From a virus: DNA of 64,000 bases. The translations under genes and the position numbers were made by a program. The notes under the pieces are model-generated. The model did no database searches, had not been told where the DNA came from, and was given only the letters and a program-made list of their open reading frames with translations. The stretch spans positions 62,001 to 126,000 of the IMG/VR virus record IMGVR_UViG_3300027899_000001, one strand, 5' to 3'. Positions 16,660 to 24,696 of this stretch are shown here, one piece after another. Numbering within the stretch: the first letter of the stretch is position 1; each line of letters opens with the position of its first letter.

Positions 16660-17261
16660 TGTAAATTTCTTGCTTTTACATATTCTTTTGCAAATATATC
16701 AGAAAGTTCTAAATTTTTACGTTTTAATGATTCTCTAAGGCAATAAAATCCATAACTATTTGGATTTGCACCTCTTTCCAATAACCACTTTGCTGCAGTT
16801 GTATCGTTTCTGCTAACTGCACGTTTTAATGCCTGACTTCCGCCTGCGTTTATGTTTGCTCCTTTTGATAATAAATATTCACCGATTTCATAATTTCTAG
16901 CAAACATAGCAGAAGAAAAACATTCAGAATTATCCATTTTAGGTGTAGCACCCTTTTCTATAAGTAATTTAACGAATGGAAGCCCTTTTCTAACTGCCAT
17001 ACGTAAATATGGATTGCCTTTCGCTGTTATATTTGCGCCGGCATCAATAAGTGCTTCTACTGTAGAAAGAGGATGTTTTTGATCTGATAAACACATACTT
17101 AATAAATCATCTATTGTAACTTGATCAATAGTTACACGACGCCAAGTATGAAGTTTAACATATTCTTCTTTAAGTTTATGAATTAAACCAATGCCCATTG
17201 ACTGAATAGGATCGGCTTCCTCAGTAAATCTTTCATTGATATCTTCTCTAACTAATTTCAT
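16656..17261 (-). CDS. Tagged ankyrin-repeat protein
   Basis: 201 residues. Tag: MKLVREDINE then RFTEEADPIQSMGIG. From about residue 50 on there are four ankyrin-type repeats: STVEALIDAGANITAKGNPY, FVKLLIEKGATPKMDN, IGEYLLSKGANINAGGSQAL, AAKWLLERGANPNSYG. Ankyrin repeats bind proteins. In a head-delivered protein they could act on host factors, but no target can be read from sequence. Related to the first two modules of the polyprotein. Confidence 0.8.
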   Translation of the reverse strand: MKLVREDINERFTEEADPIQSMGIGLIHKLKEEYVKLHTWRRVTIDQVTIDDLLSMCLSDQKHPLSTVEALIDAGANITAKGNPYLRMAVRKGLPFVKLLIEKGATPKMDNSECFSSAMFARNYEIGEYLLSKGANINAGGSQALKRAVSRNDTTAAKWLLERGANPNSYGFYCLRESLKRKNLELSDIFAKEYVKARNLQ

Positions 17262-17276
17262 TGTATTAAATAATTT

Positions 17277-17627
17277 TTACCATCGTCCACCTCGTTCATC
17301 TTCCCATTGTTGTTCTTGTTGTTCTTGCCAATATCTTTCTTGATCTCTTGCAAAATTTTCTTGTTCCTGTTGATGCATTAATTCACCATAACAATCAACA
17401 CACATTGTATGTACAACTCTGTCACTATTTTCACCAAATGTATCTATAATAGCTTTTGATCTTTCTATTTCTTCTGATTTTATAAGTTTTTCACCTTCTA
17501 TATCTATTAAATCTCCGCAATTATGACATTTATATACAGTTCCTTGATGTCCAATACCCATTTTATGAATAGGATCTGCCTCTTCTTCAAATTTTTCATA
17601 TAAATGTTCTTTAACGATTTTCATCAT
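17277..17627 (-). CDS. Tagged zinc-ribbon protein
   Basis: About 116 residues from the tandem ATGs at 17627/17624 (MMKIVKEHLYE), preferred over a start further up because it aligns with the family tag (KFEEEADPIHKMGIG). A four-cysteine module follows (CHNCGD ... CVDC), then a Gln/Glu-rich tail (HQQEQENFARDQERYWQEQQ). It overlaps the end of the upstream gene by 14-17 bases. Confidence 0.7.
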   Translation of the reverse strand: MMKIVKEHLYEKFEEEADPIHKMGIGHQGTVYKCHNCGDLIDIEGEKLIKSEEIERSKAIIDTFGENSDRVVHTMCVDCYGELMHQQEQENFARDQERYWQEQQEQQWEDERGGRW

Positions 17628-17952
17628 ATAATATAAATACTGTTTCATCTAAATTAGGTTCTTCTTCTACAGTTATTCCAAATTCTTTATTTGCCATTGT
17701 TAAATATTTCGGCCATTCTTTTACGAAAAGTTTAAATCCTTCTTGAGATTTTTGATCCATAAAACCGTCTTCGTAAACATTTAAAAATCCTAAATATCTA
17801 TCATCTGTGCGATCTAATTGATAATCTTCAGCTACACTTTTTAAAAAATGACGAATAAGTTTTTCTTTCCAATTAATTCCTATTCTTAAATCATCAATGG
17901 GATCAGATTCTTCTTCAAATCTCTCGTATAATATTTCTTTAACTAATTTCAC
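17611..17952 (-). CDS. Tagged protein (113 aa), unknown domain
   Basis: Tag: MKLVKEILYE then RFEEESDPIDDLRIG (R replaces the usual first G). The remaining 85 residues are helical and acidic (KFIRHFLKSVAED-like start, KEWPKYLTMANKEFGITVEE). No family recognised. Four-base ATGA-type overlap with the upstream gene at 17949-17952. Confidence 0.7.
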   Translation of the reverse strand: MKLVKEILYERFEEESDPIDDLRIGINWKEKLIRHFLKSVAEDYQLDRTDDRYLGFLNVYEDGFMDQKSQEGFKLFVKEWPKYLTMANKEFGITVEEEPNLDETVFILYDENR

Positions 17953-18464
17953 TTTTGTAGTTTTTGTATAGTTTTTAATAATTCAGAGGATTTACTATTT
18001 AAATGTTTTATATCTCTAATGAAAGATTGATCTACAGGTTTAAATTTACTTGTAAAAATTCCTGATGTGCTGATGTAAGTATTATTAGGTGTTATGAATT
18101 TATCTTTTGTATGAGAATAAACAACAACATCTGTAAATGAGACTTTAGATCCAGAAACTTTTACAATTTTTACAAGTTCTTGAACTAAGTTTGTAGTTAG
18201 TCCGTGATAACCTCCAAATGGACCTCCATATTGCCACCATAATTGATCAGCTCCATTTTTTATTGCGTAATTAGATAATCTTGAAATTCCATACTGAATG
18301 CCTAAAACAAGTTGTTCATTTGCAGACATTAGTTTAAGATTTTTCCCAGTTACTACATGATCAAGTTCTTTTTGAATTTGATTTAATTCTCCAATTCCCA
18401 TATCATGTATAGGATCGCTTTCTTCTGAGAATTTTTCGTTTAGATGTTCTTTAACAAGTTTCAT
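17949..18464 (-). CDS. Tagged protein (171 aa), unknown domain
   Basis: Tag: MKLVKEHLNE then KFSEESDPIHDMGIG, the form closest to the family consensus. Then a coiled helix (ELNQIQKELDHVV) and a beta-rich middle with QYGGPFGGYHGLTTNLVQEL; no recognised family. Coupled by ATGA overlap to the gene above. Confidence 0.7.
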   Translation of the reverse strand: MKLVKEHLNEKFSEESDPIHDMGIGELNQIQKELDHVVTGKNLKLMSANEQLVLGIQYGISRLSNYAIKNGADQLWWQYGGPFGGYHGLTTNLVQELVKIVKVSGSKVSFTDVVVYSHTKDKFITPNNTYISTSGIFTSKFKPVDQSFIRDIKHLNSKSSELLKTIQKLQK

Positions 18465-18946
18465 AGGTCTATTGTGTGCGCTCTATTTTTCTTGCACTTA
18501 TTTTCATTTTCAAGAATAATGTCTTTTAACATTACTTTTTTCATTGTTTTATCTTCAAGTTTAAATAAAAATGCTTCTCCACCACTCAATTTTGCCATAG
18601 GAATTCCTTGATGTAATTTATCAGGATCAGACTTAATACGAAATGTAAGAGCACTTCTATTTATTTCAAGAATTTTAATCTCATTAGTTAATGCAGTTTG
18701 TAATTCATCACTATAATCTTCATCTTTTACATCAATAGTGTCAGTATCGGCCATATCAGATGTGTCAACATCGATGTCTTCTACTTCTTCTTCATCATCT
18801 TCAGCTTTATACCAATTATCTTCCTTTTCATCTTCGTCTTCATCTTCGATGTTTCTTGGTTTTTCAATCGCTTCTACTTTTTTAGGAGCGCCTCTTTTTG
18901 AAAATTCGCTGAGCGATTCTTCTATCATGTATATTCGTTTTTTCAT
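18461..18946 (-). CDS. Acidic protein with tag-like start
   Basis: 161 residues, starting MKKRIYMIEESLSEFSKRGA: a short basic start ending in L-S-E, but without the DPIxDMGIG part. Residues about 30-75 are strongly acidic (EDEDEDEKEDNWYKAEDDEE). A compact C-terminal domain (RSALTFRIKSDPDKLHQGIP, LSGGEAFLFKLEDKTMKK) follows. Position inside the tagged operon and the L-S-E start suggest it is packaged as well. Possibly a DNA-mimic or core-type protein. Confidence 0.6.
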   Translation of the reverse strand: MKKRIYMIEESLSEFSKRGAPKKVEAIEKPRNIEDEDEDEKEDNWYKAEDDEEEVEDIDVDTSDMADTDTIDVKDEDYSDELQTALTNEIKILEINRSALTFRIKSDPDKLHQGIPMAKLSGGEAFLFKLEDKTMKKVMLKDIILENENKCKKNRAHTIDL

Positions 18947-18950
18947 ATGA

Positions 18951-19550
18951 TTAGGGTTTAATTTTTCTACTATTTCTTCTACAAACTCGGCATTTTCCGT
19001 TTTTAATTTTTAATGGGTGAACTTCTTCTCCGCATTCTGTACATTTTATGAAATGATTTTTGTCTGCATCTTCATATTGTATTCTGCTTAAAGGATAACT
19101 TCCAGATATAGGTTGATTTCTTTCTTTATTAGAAAATGGGGTTTGAAAATTTTCTTGTAATTTTGATTTAAGCATAGTTATCAATTTATCGTACTCTTCT
19201 GGCATTAAACATATTTCATAATCCAATACAATGATTATTGGATGTGCTTTTAAAAGTCTAATATCTCCTATTTCTTGACGTAATTCTTCATCATCTGTTG
19301 TTAAAAAATATCTATCGTTAAATTCCATTACTTTAAATTTAGAATCTTTTTCTCCTATTAAATCAATAAAATCTTTTATAGTTTGTTTCATTTCTCTCCA
19401 TTCTTCAAGATCTTCATGTTTTCTACGGGCCCATTTTTTAATATATTGGAATATTTGACTTAATGCAAAGGAAGATAAATACGCTACACTTATATTACCT
19501 AATGCATTTAGATCTTCATTTAAATTTTCTTTTACATATTGTGCTTTCAT
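18951..19550 (-). CDS. Tag-like N-terminus, C-terminal zinc ribbon
   Basis: 199 residues. Begins MKAQYVKENLNEDLNALGNI (L-N-E at residues 10-12; the DPI part of the tag is missing), then a hydrophobic helix (SVAYLSSFALSQIFQYIKKW). The middle is mixed alpha/beta, and the C-terminal zinc ribbon is CTECGEEVHPLKIKNGKCRV ending CRVCRR. Zinc ribbon plus operon context are all that can be said about function. Confidence 0.65.
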   Translation of the reverse strand: MKAQYVKENLNEDLNALGNISVAYLSSFALSQIFQYIKKWARRKHEDLEEWREMKQTIKDFIDLIGEKDSKFKVMEFNDRYFLTTDDEELRQEIGDIRLLKAHPIIIVLDYEICLMPEEYDKLITMLKSKLQENFQTPFSNKERNQPISGSYPLSRIQYEDADKNHFIKCTECGEEVHPLKIKNGKCRVCRRNSRKIKP

Positions 19551-19565
19551 TTCATATCATTATTT

Positions 19566-19898
19566 TTATTCGCTTATGTATATTTTTTCATCTGATCCTA
19601 TTGTGTACATTTCACCATTATTATCTAACAAATTTACTTCGCGTTGATTTTTTCTACCTTTAACTTCCTTTACTTTTATAGTTTGTGTTTTCCATTCATG
19701 TCCACGGTTTCCCCATTTATGCATTTTTCCAGTAACAGTTCTTCCAGTTAAATTATTATCTAAATAACGAAGCCAGTTTTTTCCTGCTTTGTCCATGATT
19801 TCTTCAAACACATAATCAAGATTTACGCCACCAATACCCATATCTGCTATTGGATCAGTTTGATCATCGAATTTTTCGTTAATAAGATGTGCTCTCAA
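19566..19898 (-). CDS. Tagged protein (110 aa), first gene of operon
   Basis: TTG start at 19898 (MRAHLINE then KFDDQTDPIADMGIG); no ATG fits the tag. The C-terminal 60 residues are beta-rich and basic (RTVTGKMHKWGNRGHEWKTQ), perhaps a small barrel. The late-like promoter at 19908-19923 lies just upstream, making this the first gene of the tagged operon. Confidence 0.7.
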   Translation of the reverse strand: MRAHLINEKFDDQTDPIADMGIGGVNLDYVFEEIMDKAGKNWLRYLDNNLTGRTVTGKMHKWGNRGHEWKTQTIKVKEVKGRKNQREVNLLDNNGEMYTIGSDEKIYISE

Positions 19899-19907
19899 AA
19901 TAATTAG

Positions 19908-19923
19908 TTTATTTTATATATTC
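19908..19923 (-). promoter_or_regulatory. Late-like promoter of tagged operon
   Basis: Minus strand GAATATATAAAATAAA, ten bases before the TTG start. Confidence 0.6.
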
Positions 19924-19929
19924 AGCAAA

Positions 19930-19954
19930 GCAAAAGGAGAATGTTATTCTCCTT
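19930..19954 (-). terminator. Terminator downstream of the inverted-repeat element
   Basis: Minus strand AAGGAGAAT, 3-base loop, ATTCTCCTT, then TTTG. A transcript from the minus promoter at 20038-20054 would end here as a small RNA of roughly 90 bases. Confidence 0.6.
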
Positions 19955-19970
19955 CGTTAAGTTTTTCAAT

Positions 19971-19986
19971 GAATATATAAATAAAG
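19971..19986 (+). promoter_or_regulatory. T4-late-like promoter (plus strand)
   Basis: GAATATATAAATAAAG, the only clear plus-strand promoter ahead of the endonuclease gene at 20080. Confidence 0.55.
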
Positions 19987-20053
19987 AGGTAAGACTTTAG
20001 TAGAAGTCAGCTGACGATTTGGATAATCAGGTGTCCCTCTTTATTTATATATT
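19972..20053. repeat. Inverted repeat with paired promoters, element 1
   Basis: Perfect 18-base arms AATATATAAATAAAGAGG (19972-19989) and its complement (20036-20053). Each arm carries TATAAATA, so transcription could start outward from the element's arms across the centre in both directions. The centre can fold into GACTT/AAGTC and CTGA/TCAG hairpins, and the GGA of the second loop could pair with TCC near the right arm. A similar element is at 36026-36111. Both precede plus-strand endonuclease genes. Confidence 0.7.
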
Positions 20054-20079
20054 TTTACTTAAAATAAGATTTGGAAATC

Positions 20080-20979
20080 ATGAAAGAATTTAGAAAAACA
20101 GAAAATTGCTCTTTTATTTGCGAAGAATGCGGAAAAATATATGAAACTCTCAATGGATTAAGAGTACATGTTCAGCGTTCTCATACTACTAAGATATATC
20201 ATGATAAATGGTTAAAAGAAGATTTTGAGGGAAAATGTAAAACATGTGGAAACGAAACAAAATTTAAAGGAATATTGTCAGGATATTATAATTGTTGCTC
20301 TAAAAAATGTGTAGACACATATAGATATGAACAGAATAAAAAAACAAATTTAAAATTTTATGGAGTAGAAAATAATTATCAACGCGTAGATGTAAAAGAA
20401 AAAAACAAAAAACTTTGTAAAGAAAGATATGGGCACGAAAATCCTGCTCATGGAACAAACAAAGAAAAGGTTAAAAAAACTATGCTATCGCGATATAACT
20501 CTGAATATGCTTTTCAAAATAAAAATTGTAGAGAAAAATTTGAAAATACTATGTTATTAAAATATGGTCATATTTATCCTTTACAAAATACCGAAATTTT
20601 TATAAAAGCATCTAAAAGTAATATTAATGTAAACTCATTTAAAAATACAGATATATGGTATCAAGGATCCTATGAATTAGATTTTTTAGAAAAATATTAT
20701 AATATATTTCCAGATATTATCAGAGGGCCATCAATAAAATATATTTATAAAAACGAACAAAAAATTTATTATCCAGATTTTTTAATTCCATCATTAAATT
20801 TAATAGTGGAATGTAAAAATTCTTATTTATTAAAAAGAGATACAGAAATATTAAAAGAAAAGAAAAAGGCAATTATAAATAACGGATATAATTATATTAT
20901 AATTGTAAATAAAGATTATTCTGAATTTAATAATTTTTCTATAGATAAATCAGAAAATCCTGCATTTTTTTCTATTTGA
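20080..20979 (+). CDS. Zinc-finger PD-(D/E)XK homing endonuclease, family copy 2
   Basis: 299 residues from the ATG at 20080 (MKEFRKTENCSFICEEC), which aligns with the start of copy 1; a TTG nine bases earlier is less likely. C2H2-like finger, Cys cluster CKTCG...CCSKKC, repeats (FYGVENNYQ, RYGHENPAHG), then YQGSYELDFLEKYY, RGPSIKYIYKNEQ, YYPDFLIPSLNLIVECKNSY. It is encoded against its surroundings, and its last 64 bases overlap the 3' end of the convergent gp46 gene. Confidence 0.85.
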   Translation: MKEFRKTENCSFICEECGKIYETLNGLRVHVQRSHTTKIYHDKWLKEDFEGKCKTCGNETKFKGILSGYYNCCSKKCVDTYRYEQNKKTNLKFYGVENNYQRVDVKEKNKKLCKERYGHENPAHGTNKEKVKKTMLSRYNSEYAFQNKNCREKFENTMLLKYGHIYPLQNTEIFIKASKSNINVNSFKNTDIWYQGSYELDFLEKYYNIFPDIIRGPSIKYIYKNEQKIYYPDFLIPSLNLIVECKNSYLLKRDTEILKEKKKAIINNGYNYIIIVNKDYSEFNNFSIDKSENPAFFSI

Positions 20980-22619
20980 ATTTTATAATCAAAGTATTCT
21001 ATTGGTAATGCAGCATGATGTATTATAAATATATTCATATTCAATTCCTTAGTTGTATTTTTTAATACTCCTAACACATCATATATTTTATCATTGTCTA
21101 ATGAAGACAAAACTTCATCTAGCATAAATATGTTTAATCCAGGATATTTACGTTTTAACATTCTTATTATAGATATAAGCACTGCAAGATCAACAGATTT
21201 TTTCTCGCCCGTTGAGAGTGTATCTACTCCAATTTCAATTCCTAAATGATGTAATTCAGGTTCAAAATCTGAATTAAAAGATAAATTATAAGGAAAATGT
21301 AATTCGTGTAATGTAAATGATATTTCTCTATTAAGTGTAGGAAGATAACTTTCAAGAATTTTCTTTTTAATGCCAGCATCTGAATATAATTGTTCAAGAA
21401 TTGCAAGATATTTATATTCTTCATCAAATTTAACTTTATCTTCACTTTTAGATGTAAGAGTAGTAGTATTATCAGAAATTATATTTTGAATACTTGTAAA
21501 TTCTTGAGGCTTATCCATTTTTAATCTATCCATTTCTGATTGAATGGAATTATATGTAGATTGAACCTGAATAATAAAATTATTAATAGTCACAAGTCCT
21601 TGATTAATTTTTTGTAATGCTGATGTATATTTTCCTTCATCAGAATTTACGCCTATTAATTCTTCTTGTTTCTGTTTTAACTCTCCTTGAAGAGCTTCTT
21701 TTATTAAATTAAATCTTGAATCATTAAATGGAGTGGCACAAGTTGGACATTTTTCTTGACGAAATAAATCTAATTGAATATTAACATGCTGAATCTCATG
21801 TTGAATTTTCATTTTTTGTTGTTGAAAAACACTATATGAACGATTTATTTCATCTCGTTTTCCTTCGTATATTGTTTTCTTATTATAACCTTCTAAGAGT
21901 TTAGGTTTATATAATTCTAATTGTTTAGCTAAATTGGCAATTTTTTCTGTATTATCTTGAGTAACTTGTGTTTGAAGTTTTTGAAGTTCTTTAACTGCAA
22001 TATCTATGTTATTTTTAAGAGTCATTATTTCTCTATCAAAAAGATCCATATTTGTTTTAACATCTCTTAAATCTTTTTTAACAAGTTCGTTCATCTTATT
22101 AATAATTTCCATCGCAAATAACTTATCAATGATAATTCTCTTATCATGTGGAGTCATTGAGATAAAGGATTTAAAATCATTAATAGATAAAGAAATAATG
22201 TTCGAGAAGATATGATAGGGTAGTCCAGTAACCTCTAGATCTATATAATCTTGGTAATTTACAATTCCGGCTTTGCCAATATCATTATCATCATTTGTAT
22301 CGTCATCAATATCATTATTCTTAAATACTCTTAAATCTGATGGCGAAAAATTTCTTTCTATTGTTACAAATGTTTCAGGGTTTGTTTCATCAGTGCCTCT
22401 TATCCATCCATGTTTATTCAGACGATTTGCTATTTCATCTTTCTTAAATTTATCAAGTTTTCCATAATAAAGAACTTTAGGAAGATTAACAAAAAAAGAT
22501 TTTCCATTTCCATTTTTTCCAAGAACCATCCAAAGTCCGCCTTCATCGGGCAATTCAAGACTTTGTAATTTATTTCCAAAAGGACCAATATTTCTCCATT
22601 CTATTTTCTTTAATTTCAT
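20916..22619 (-). CDS. gp46: Recombination endonuclease subunit, SMC/Rad50-like (gp46)
   Basis: 567 residues. Walker A is GKNGNGKSF (about residue 35). Long coiled coils flank a zinc hook CPTC (about 293), followed by the ABC signature LSTGEKKSVDLAVL and Walker B NIFMLDEVLSSLD. With gp47 it forms the Mre11/Rad50-type nuclease that resects DNA ends for recombination-dependent replication. Coupled to the upstream gene by ATGA overlap. The C-terminal end is overlapped antiparallel by an endonuclease gene. Confidence 0.95.
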   Translation of the reverse strand: MKLKKIEWRNIGPFGNKLQSLELPDEGGLWMVLGKNGNGKSFFVNLPKVLYYGKLDKFKKDEIANRLNKHGWIRGTDETNPETFVTIERNFSPSDLRVFKNNDIDDDTNDDNDIGKAGIVNYQDYIDLEVTGLPYHIFSNIISLSINDFKSFISMTPHDKRIIIDKLFAMEIINKMNELVKKDLRDVKTNMDLFDREIMTLKNNIDIAVKELQKLQTQVTQDNTEKIANLAKQLELYKPKLLEGYNKKTIYEGKRDEINRSYSVFQQQKMKIQHEIQHVNIQLDLFRQEKCPTCATPFNDSRFNLIKEALQGELKQKQEELIGVNSDEGKYTSALQKINQGLVTINNFIIQVQSTYNSIQSEMDRLKMDKPQEFTSIQNIISDNTTTLTSKSEDKVKFDEEYKYLAILEQLYSDAGIKKKILESYLPTLNREISFTLHELHFPYNLSFNSDFEPELHHLGIEIGVDTLSTGEKKSVDLAVLISIIRMLKRKYPGLNIFMLDEVLSSLDNDKIYDVLGVLKNTTKELNMNIFIIHHAALPIEYFDYKIQIEKNAGFSDLSIEKLLNSE

Positions 22620-23119
22620 AATTCATTATTATAATTATTTTTATTAACGTCATATTCACTGAAAATATATTTTACTTCATCTATCATATCTTGAATAGAA
22701 TCATAAATTTGTATTTCAGGTCTTGCTAATTTTGTTTGAATAATTACATCTTGTTTACGTTCATATTCTGGATCAGTTCCTACGATTGCAGGTCTATCCA
22801 TAGAATTACACCACATTCCTAATTCATAAAGAACTATAGGATTGAGTGATCCTCTTGAAAACCAAAAGAATACAAGATTTGCATCTTTAAGTTTTTGAAA
22901 TTCCCACGTAATTTGTTCTTCTGTTGCTTTAGGATCATTAATAGAAAAGTTTTTTCTACGTGGTGTATAAATTGTAAGATTAGAAATATCTTTTAATTCA
23001 TCTATAACATATTTTTGCCAGTCTGGACAGTTAGTTATTCCGCCAGCTAAAAACATTTTTACATTTGTGTTATTTTCAACAGAATAAATTTCATGAGGTG
23101 CTTCAATTATTAGAGCCAT
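22616..23119 (-). CDS. Nucleoside 2-deoxyribosyltransferase-like protein
   Basis: 167 residues. The pattern FLAGGITNCPDWQKYVIDEL near the start, NLVFFWFSRGSLNPIVLYEL with a conserved Glu in the middle and a Rossmann-like layout fit the nucleoside deoxyribosyltransferase family (base exchange on deoxynucleosides, nucleotide salvage). It lies between gp46 and the small gene next to gp47, overlapping both by 1-4 bases, so it is co-expressed with recombination genes. Catalysis not confirmed. Confidence 0.7.
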   Translation of the reverse strand: MALIIEAPHEIYSVENNTNVKMFLAGGITNCPDWQKYVIDELKDISNLTIYTPRRKNFSINDPKATEEQITWEFQKLKDANLVFFWFSRGSLNPIVLYELGMWCNSMDRPAIVGTDPEYERKQDVIIQTKLARPEIQIYDSIQDMIDEVKYIFSEYDVNKNNYNNEL

Positions 23120-23565
23120 TATTTTTTCTTTATTCGTGGTGTAGGTAATTTTGGGAATACCTTTTTTCCTTTTATTTTTTCTTCTGACAGTTTTTTACAT
23201 TTAATAATTGCCTTAGCCTTAACGAGTAATTCATCAATAGGTTTATTTTCATATCCAAATCTTGCATCACCTTCCATTAAAATATACAAATCTTCTTCTA
23301 TTTTATCTGCTATATTTTTTAATGCATCAAAATCTAAATTTATATTTAAATCACCATACCAAATTTTACGATGAGTTTTTGTAAGAACATTTGCATTAAA
23401 TATGACTAATTCCCCTTGATGTTCTTGACAATAACTACTTTTAGATGAAGCTATAATCCTTCCTTGTATAAGACCATTAGTTGCAAAAATTACATAACAA
23501 TGTGGATCTGGTTTAAATTCAGATGGAAATTGTTCATCTTCTGGAAAAAAATCTTTTTCTGCCAT
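23119..23565 (-). CDS. Hypothetical protein between gp47 and the deoxyribosyltransferase
   Basis: 148 residues. Acidic start (AEKDFFPEDEQFPSEFKPDP), a central alpha/beta part (CYVIFATNGLIQGRIIASSK, YCQEHQGELVIFNANV) and a Lys-rich end (FPKLPTPRIKKK). No family recognised. One-base overlaps with both neighbours show it belongs to the gp47-gp46 operon. Confidence 0.65.
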   Translation of the reverse strand: MAEKDFFPEDEQFPSEFKPDPHCYVIFATNGLIQGRIIASSKSSYCQEHQGELVIFNANVLTKTHRKIWYGDLNINLDFDALKNIADKIEEDLYILMEGDARFGYENKPIDELLVKAKAIIKCKKLSEEKIKGKKVFPKLPTPRIKKK

Positions 23566-24677
23566 TATTCTAAATCTTCTTTTGATGCTTTTTCATAGTA
23601 TTTTCTATTCATTAGCTTTAATTTAACAAGCATTTCCATTTGATAACCTAAATCTTTAATACTCATTTCTAATAAAGTTAAAATATCTTTAATATCAACT
23701 CCATTTAGCGCGTCTGAAAGTTCATCCTCTAGTTTCTTTCTTTCTCCTACAGTTTCAATCTTTTTGTATTTACAGTCTCTTAATATATCTATAAACTTTG
23801 TTAAATTAAATAAGTGTATAAATTTATCAGGAACGATAATGTCTGTATAATTATTATTTAATAATTTTATGGTATCTTGTAAAGAAAGTTCTAGAATTCC
23901 TTCTAATAATATTCTTTGGAATATAGGAGAATAATCATTGGGTGTAACTACATAAGAATCTGTAGCAGGATCAAATAGATATAATCCTTTAGTATTTCCA
24001 ATATCTGAACGTTTTGTATGATAAGGAGATCCTATATAAATAAAATTATTTAATTCTTGACGCTTATGAATGTGTCCAGAAAATAATTTCTTGATATTTC
24101 TAAAACTAAGAAAATTTGCTCCTGAGGCTTTTATTTCTCTTCCATTATCATATTTAAATCCAGCAATATCAGCATGAGTAAATATGTAATTAACTTTATT
24201 TGCTCTAACATAATTTTCTTCTGCTTCCTTATTACCTATCCATGGAAGAACAAGAATACTAGATTGTTTATTCGTAATAATTATAGGTTTTTCATAAACA
24301 AATACATTAGGAATAAATTTAAACGCAACTATAGAATTTACGTCAGTATCATATTTTTTATAGATATCATGATTTCCTGTAAGAAAATGAACAGGTAAAA
24401 TTTCTGCAAGTTCAAGAACTAAATCTATTGAAGTATTCATTACATAAATATCCAATAATTGTCTATTATCAAACCAGTCTCCTAAAATAAAGAGTATATC
24501 ACCAGGCTGAACGTTCTGTTTAAGATACGGAATGTAAAAATTTCTAAAGAAATTTTCTTGATTTGTTAACCATTCTAATGAATTCGCTCTAACACCAAAA
24601 TGAAGGTCACTAAGTAGAAATATATGATTGTAATTAATATGTTGCGTCTCTACTTTAAATTGTTTTAAGTCAATCAT
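23565..24677 (-). CDS. gp47: Recombination endonuclease subunit, Mre11-like (gp47)
   Basis: 370 residues. Metallophosphoesterase motifs in order: LSDLHFGVR, ILGDWFDNR, LTGNHDIYK, FTHADIAG, FSGHIHKRQ, then IYIGSPYHTKRSD, as in gp47/SbcD/Mre11. Partner of gp46 in DNA end processing. Length close to T4 gp47 (339). Confidence 0.95.
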   Translation of the reverse strand: MIDLKQFKVETQHINYNHIFLLSDLHFGVRANSLEWLTNQENFFRNFYIPYLKQNVQPGDILFILGDWFDNRQLLDIYVMNTSIDLVLELAEILPVHFLTGNHDIYKKYDTDVNSIVAFKFIPNVFVYEKPIIITNKQSSILVLPWIGNKEAEENYVRANKVNYIFTHADIAGFKYDNGREIKASGANFLSFRNIKKLFSGHIHKRQELNNFIYIGSPYHTKRSDIGNTKGLYLFDPATDSYVVTPNDYSPIFQRILLEGILELSLQDTIKLLNNNYTDIIVPDKFIHLFNLTKFIDILRDCKYKKIETVGERKKLEDELSDALNGVDIKDILTLLEMSIKDLGYQMEMLVKLKLMNRKYYEKASKEDLE

Positions 24678-24696
24678 ACAGTTTAATTATTTTATT

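Noticed and set aside
18738-18950. Plus-strand Ser-rich open frame
   Set aside because: Shadow of the acidic stretch of the 161-aa protein.
19972-20053. tRNA or known small ribozyme (hammerhead, twister, HDV-like, pistol)
   Set aside because: The arms mimic a 7-bp acceptor stem, but no T-arm or anticodon arm fits. The conserved cores of the named ribozymes were not found by eye.
20080-20979. Group I intron carrying the endonuclease
   Set aside because: The gene is on the strand opposite to its neighbours and no gene is interrupted; no P3-P8 core recognised.
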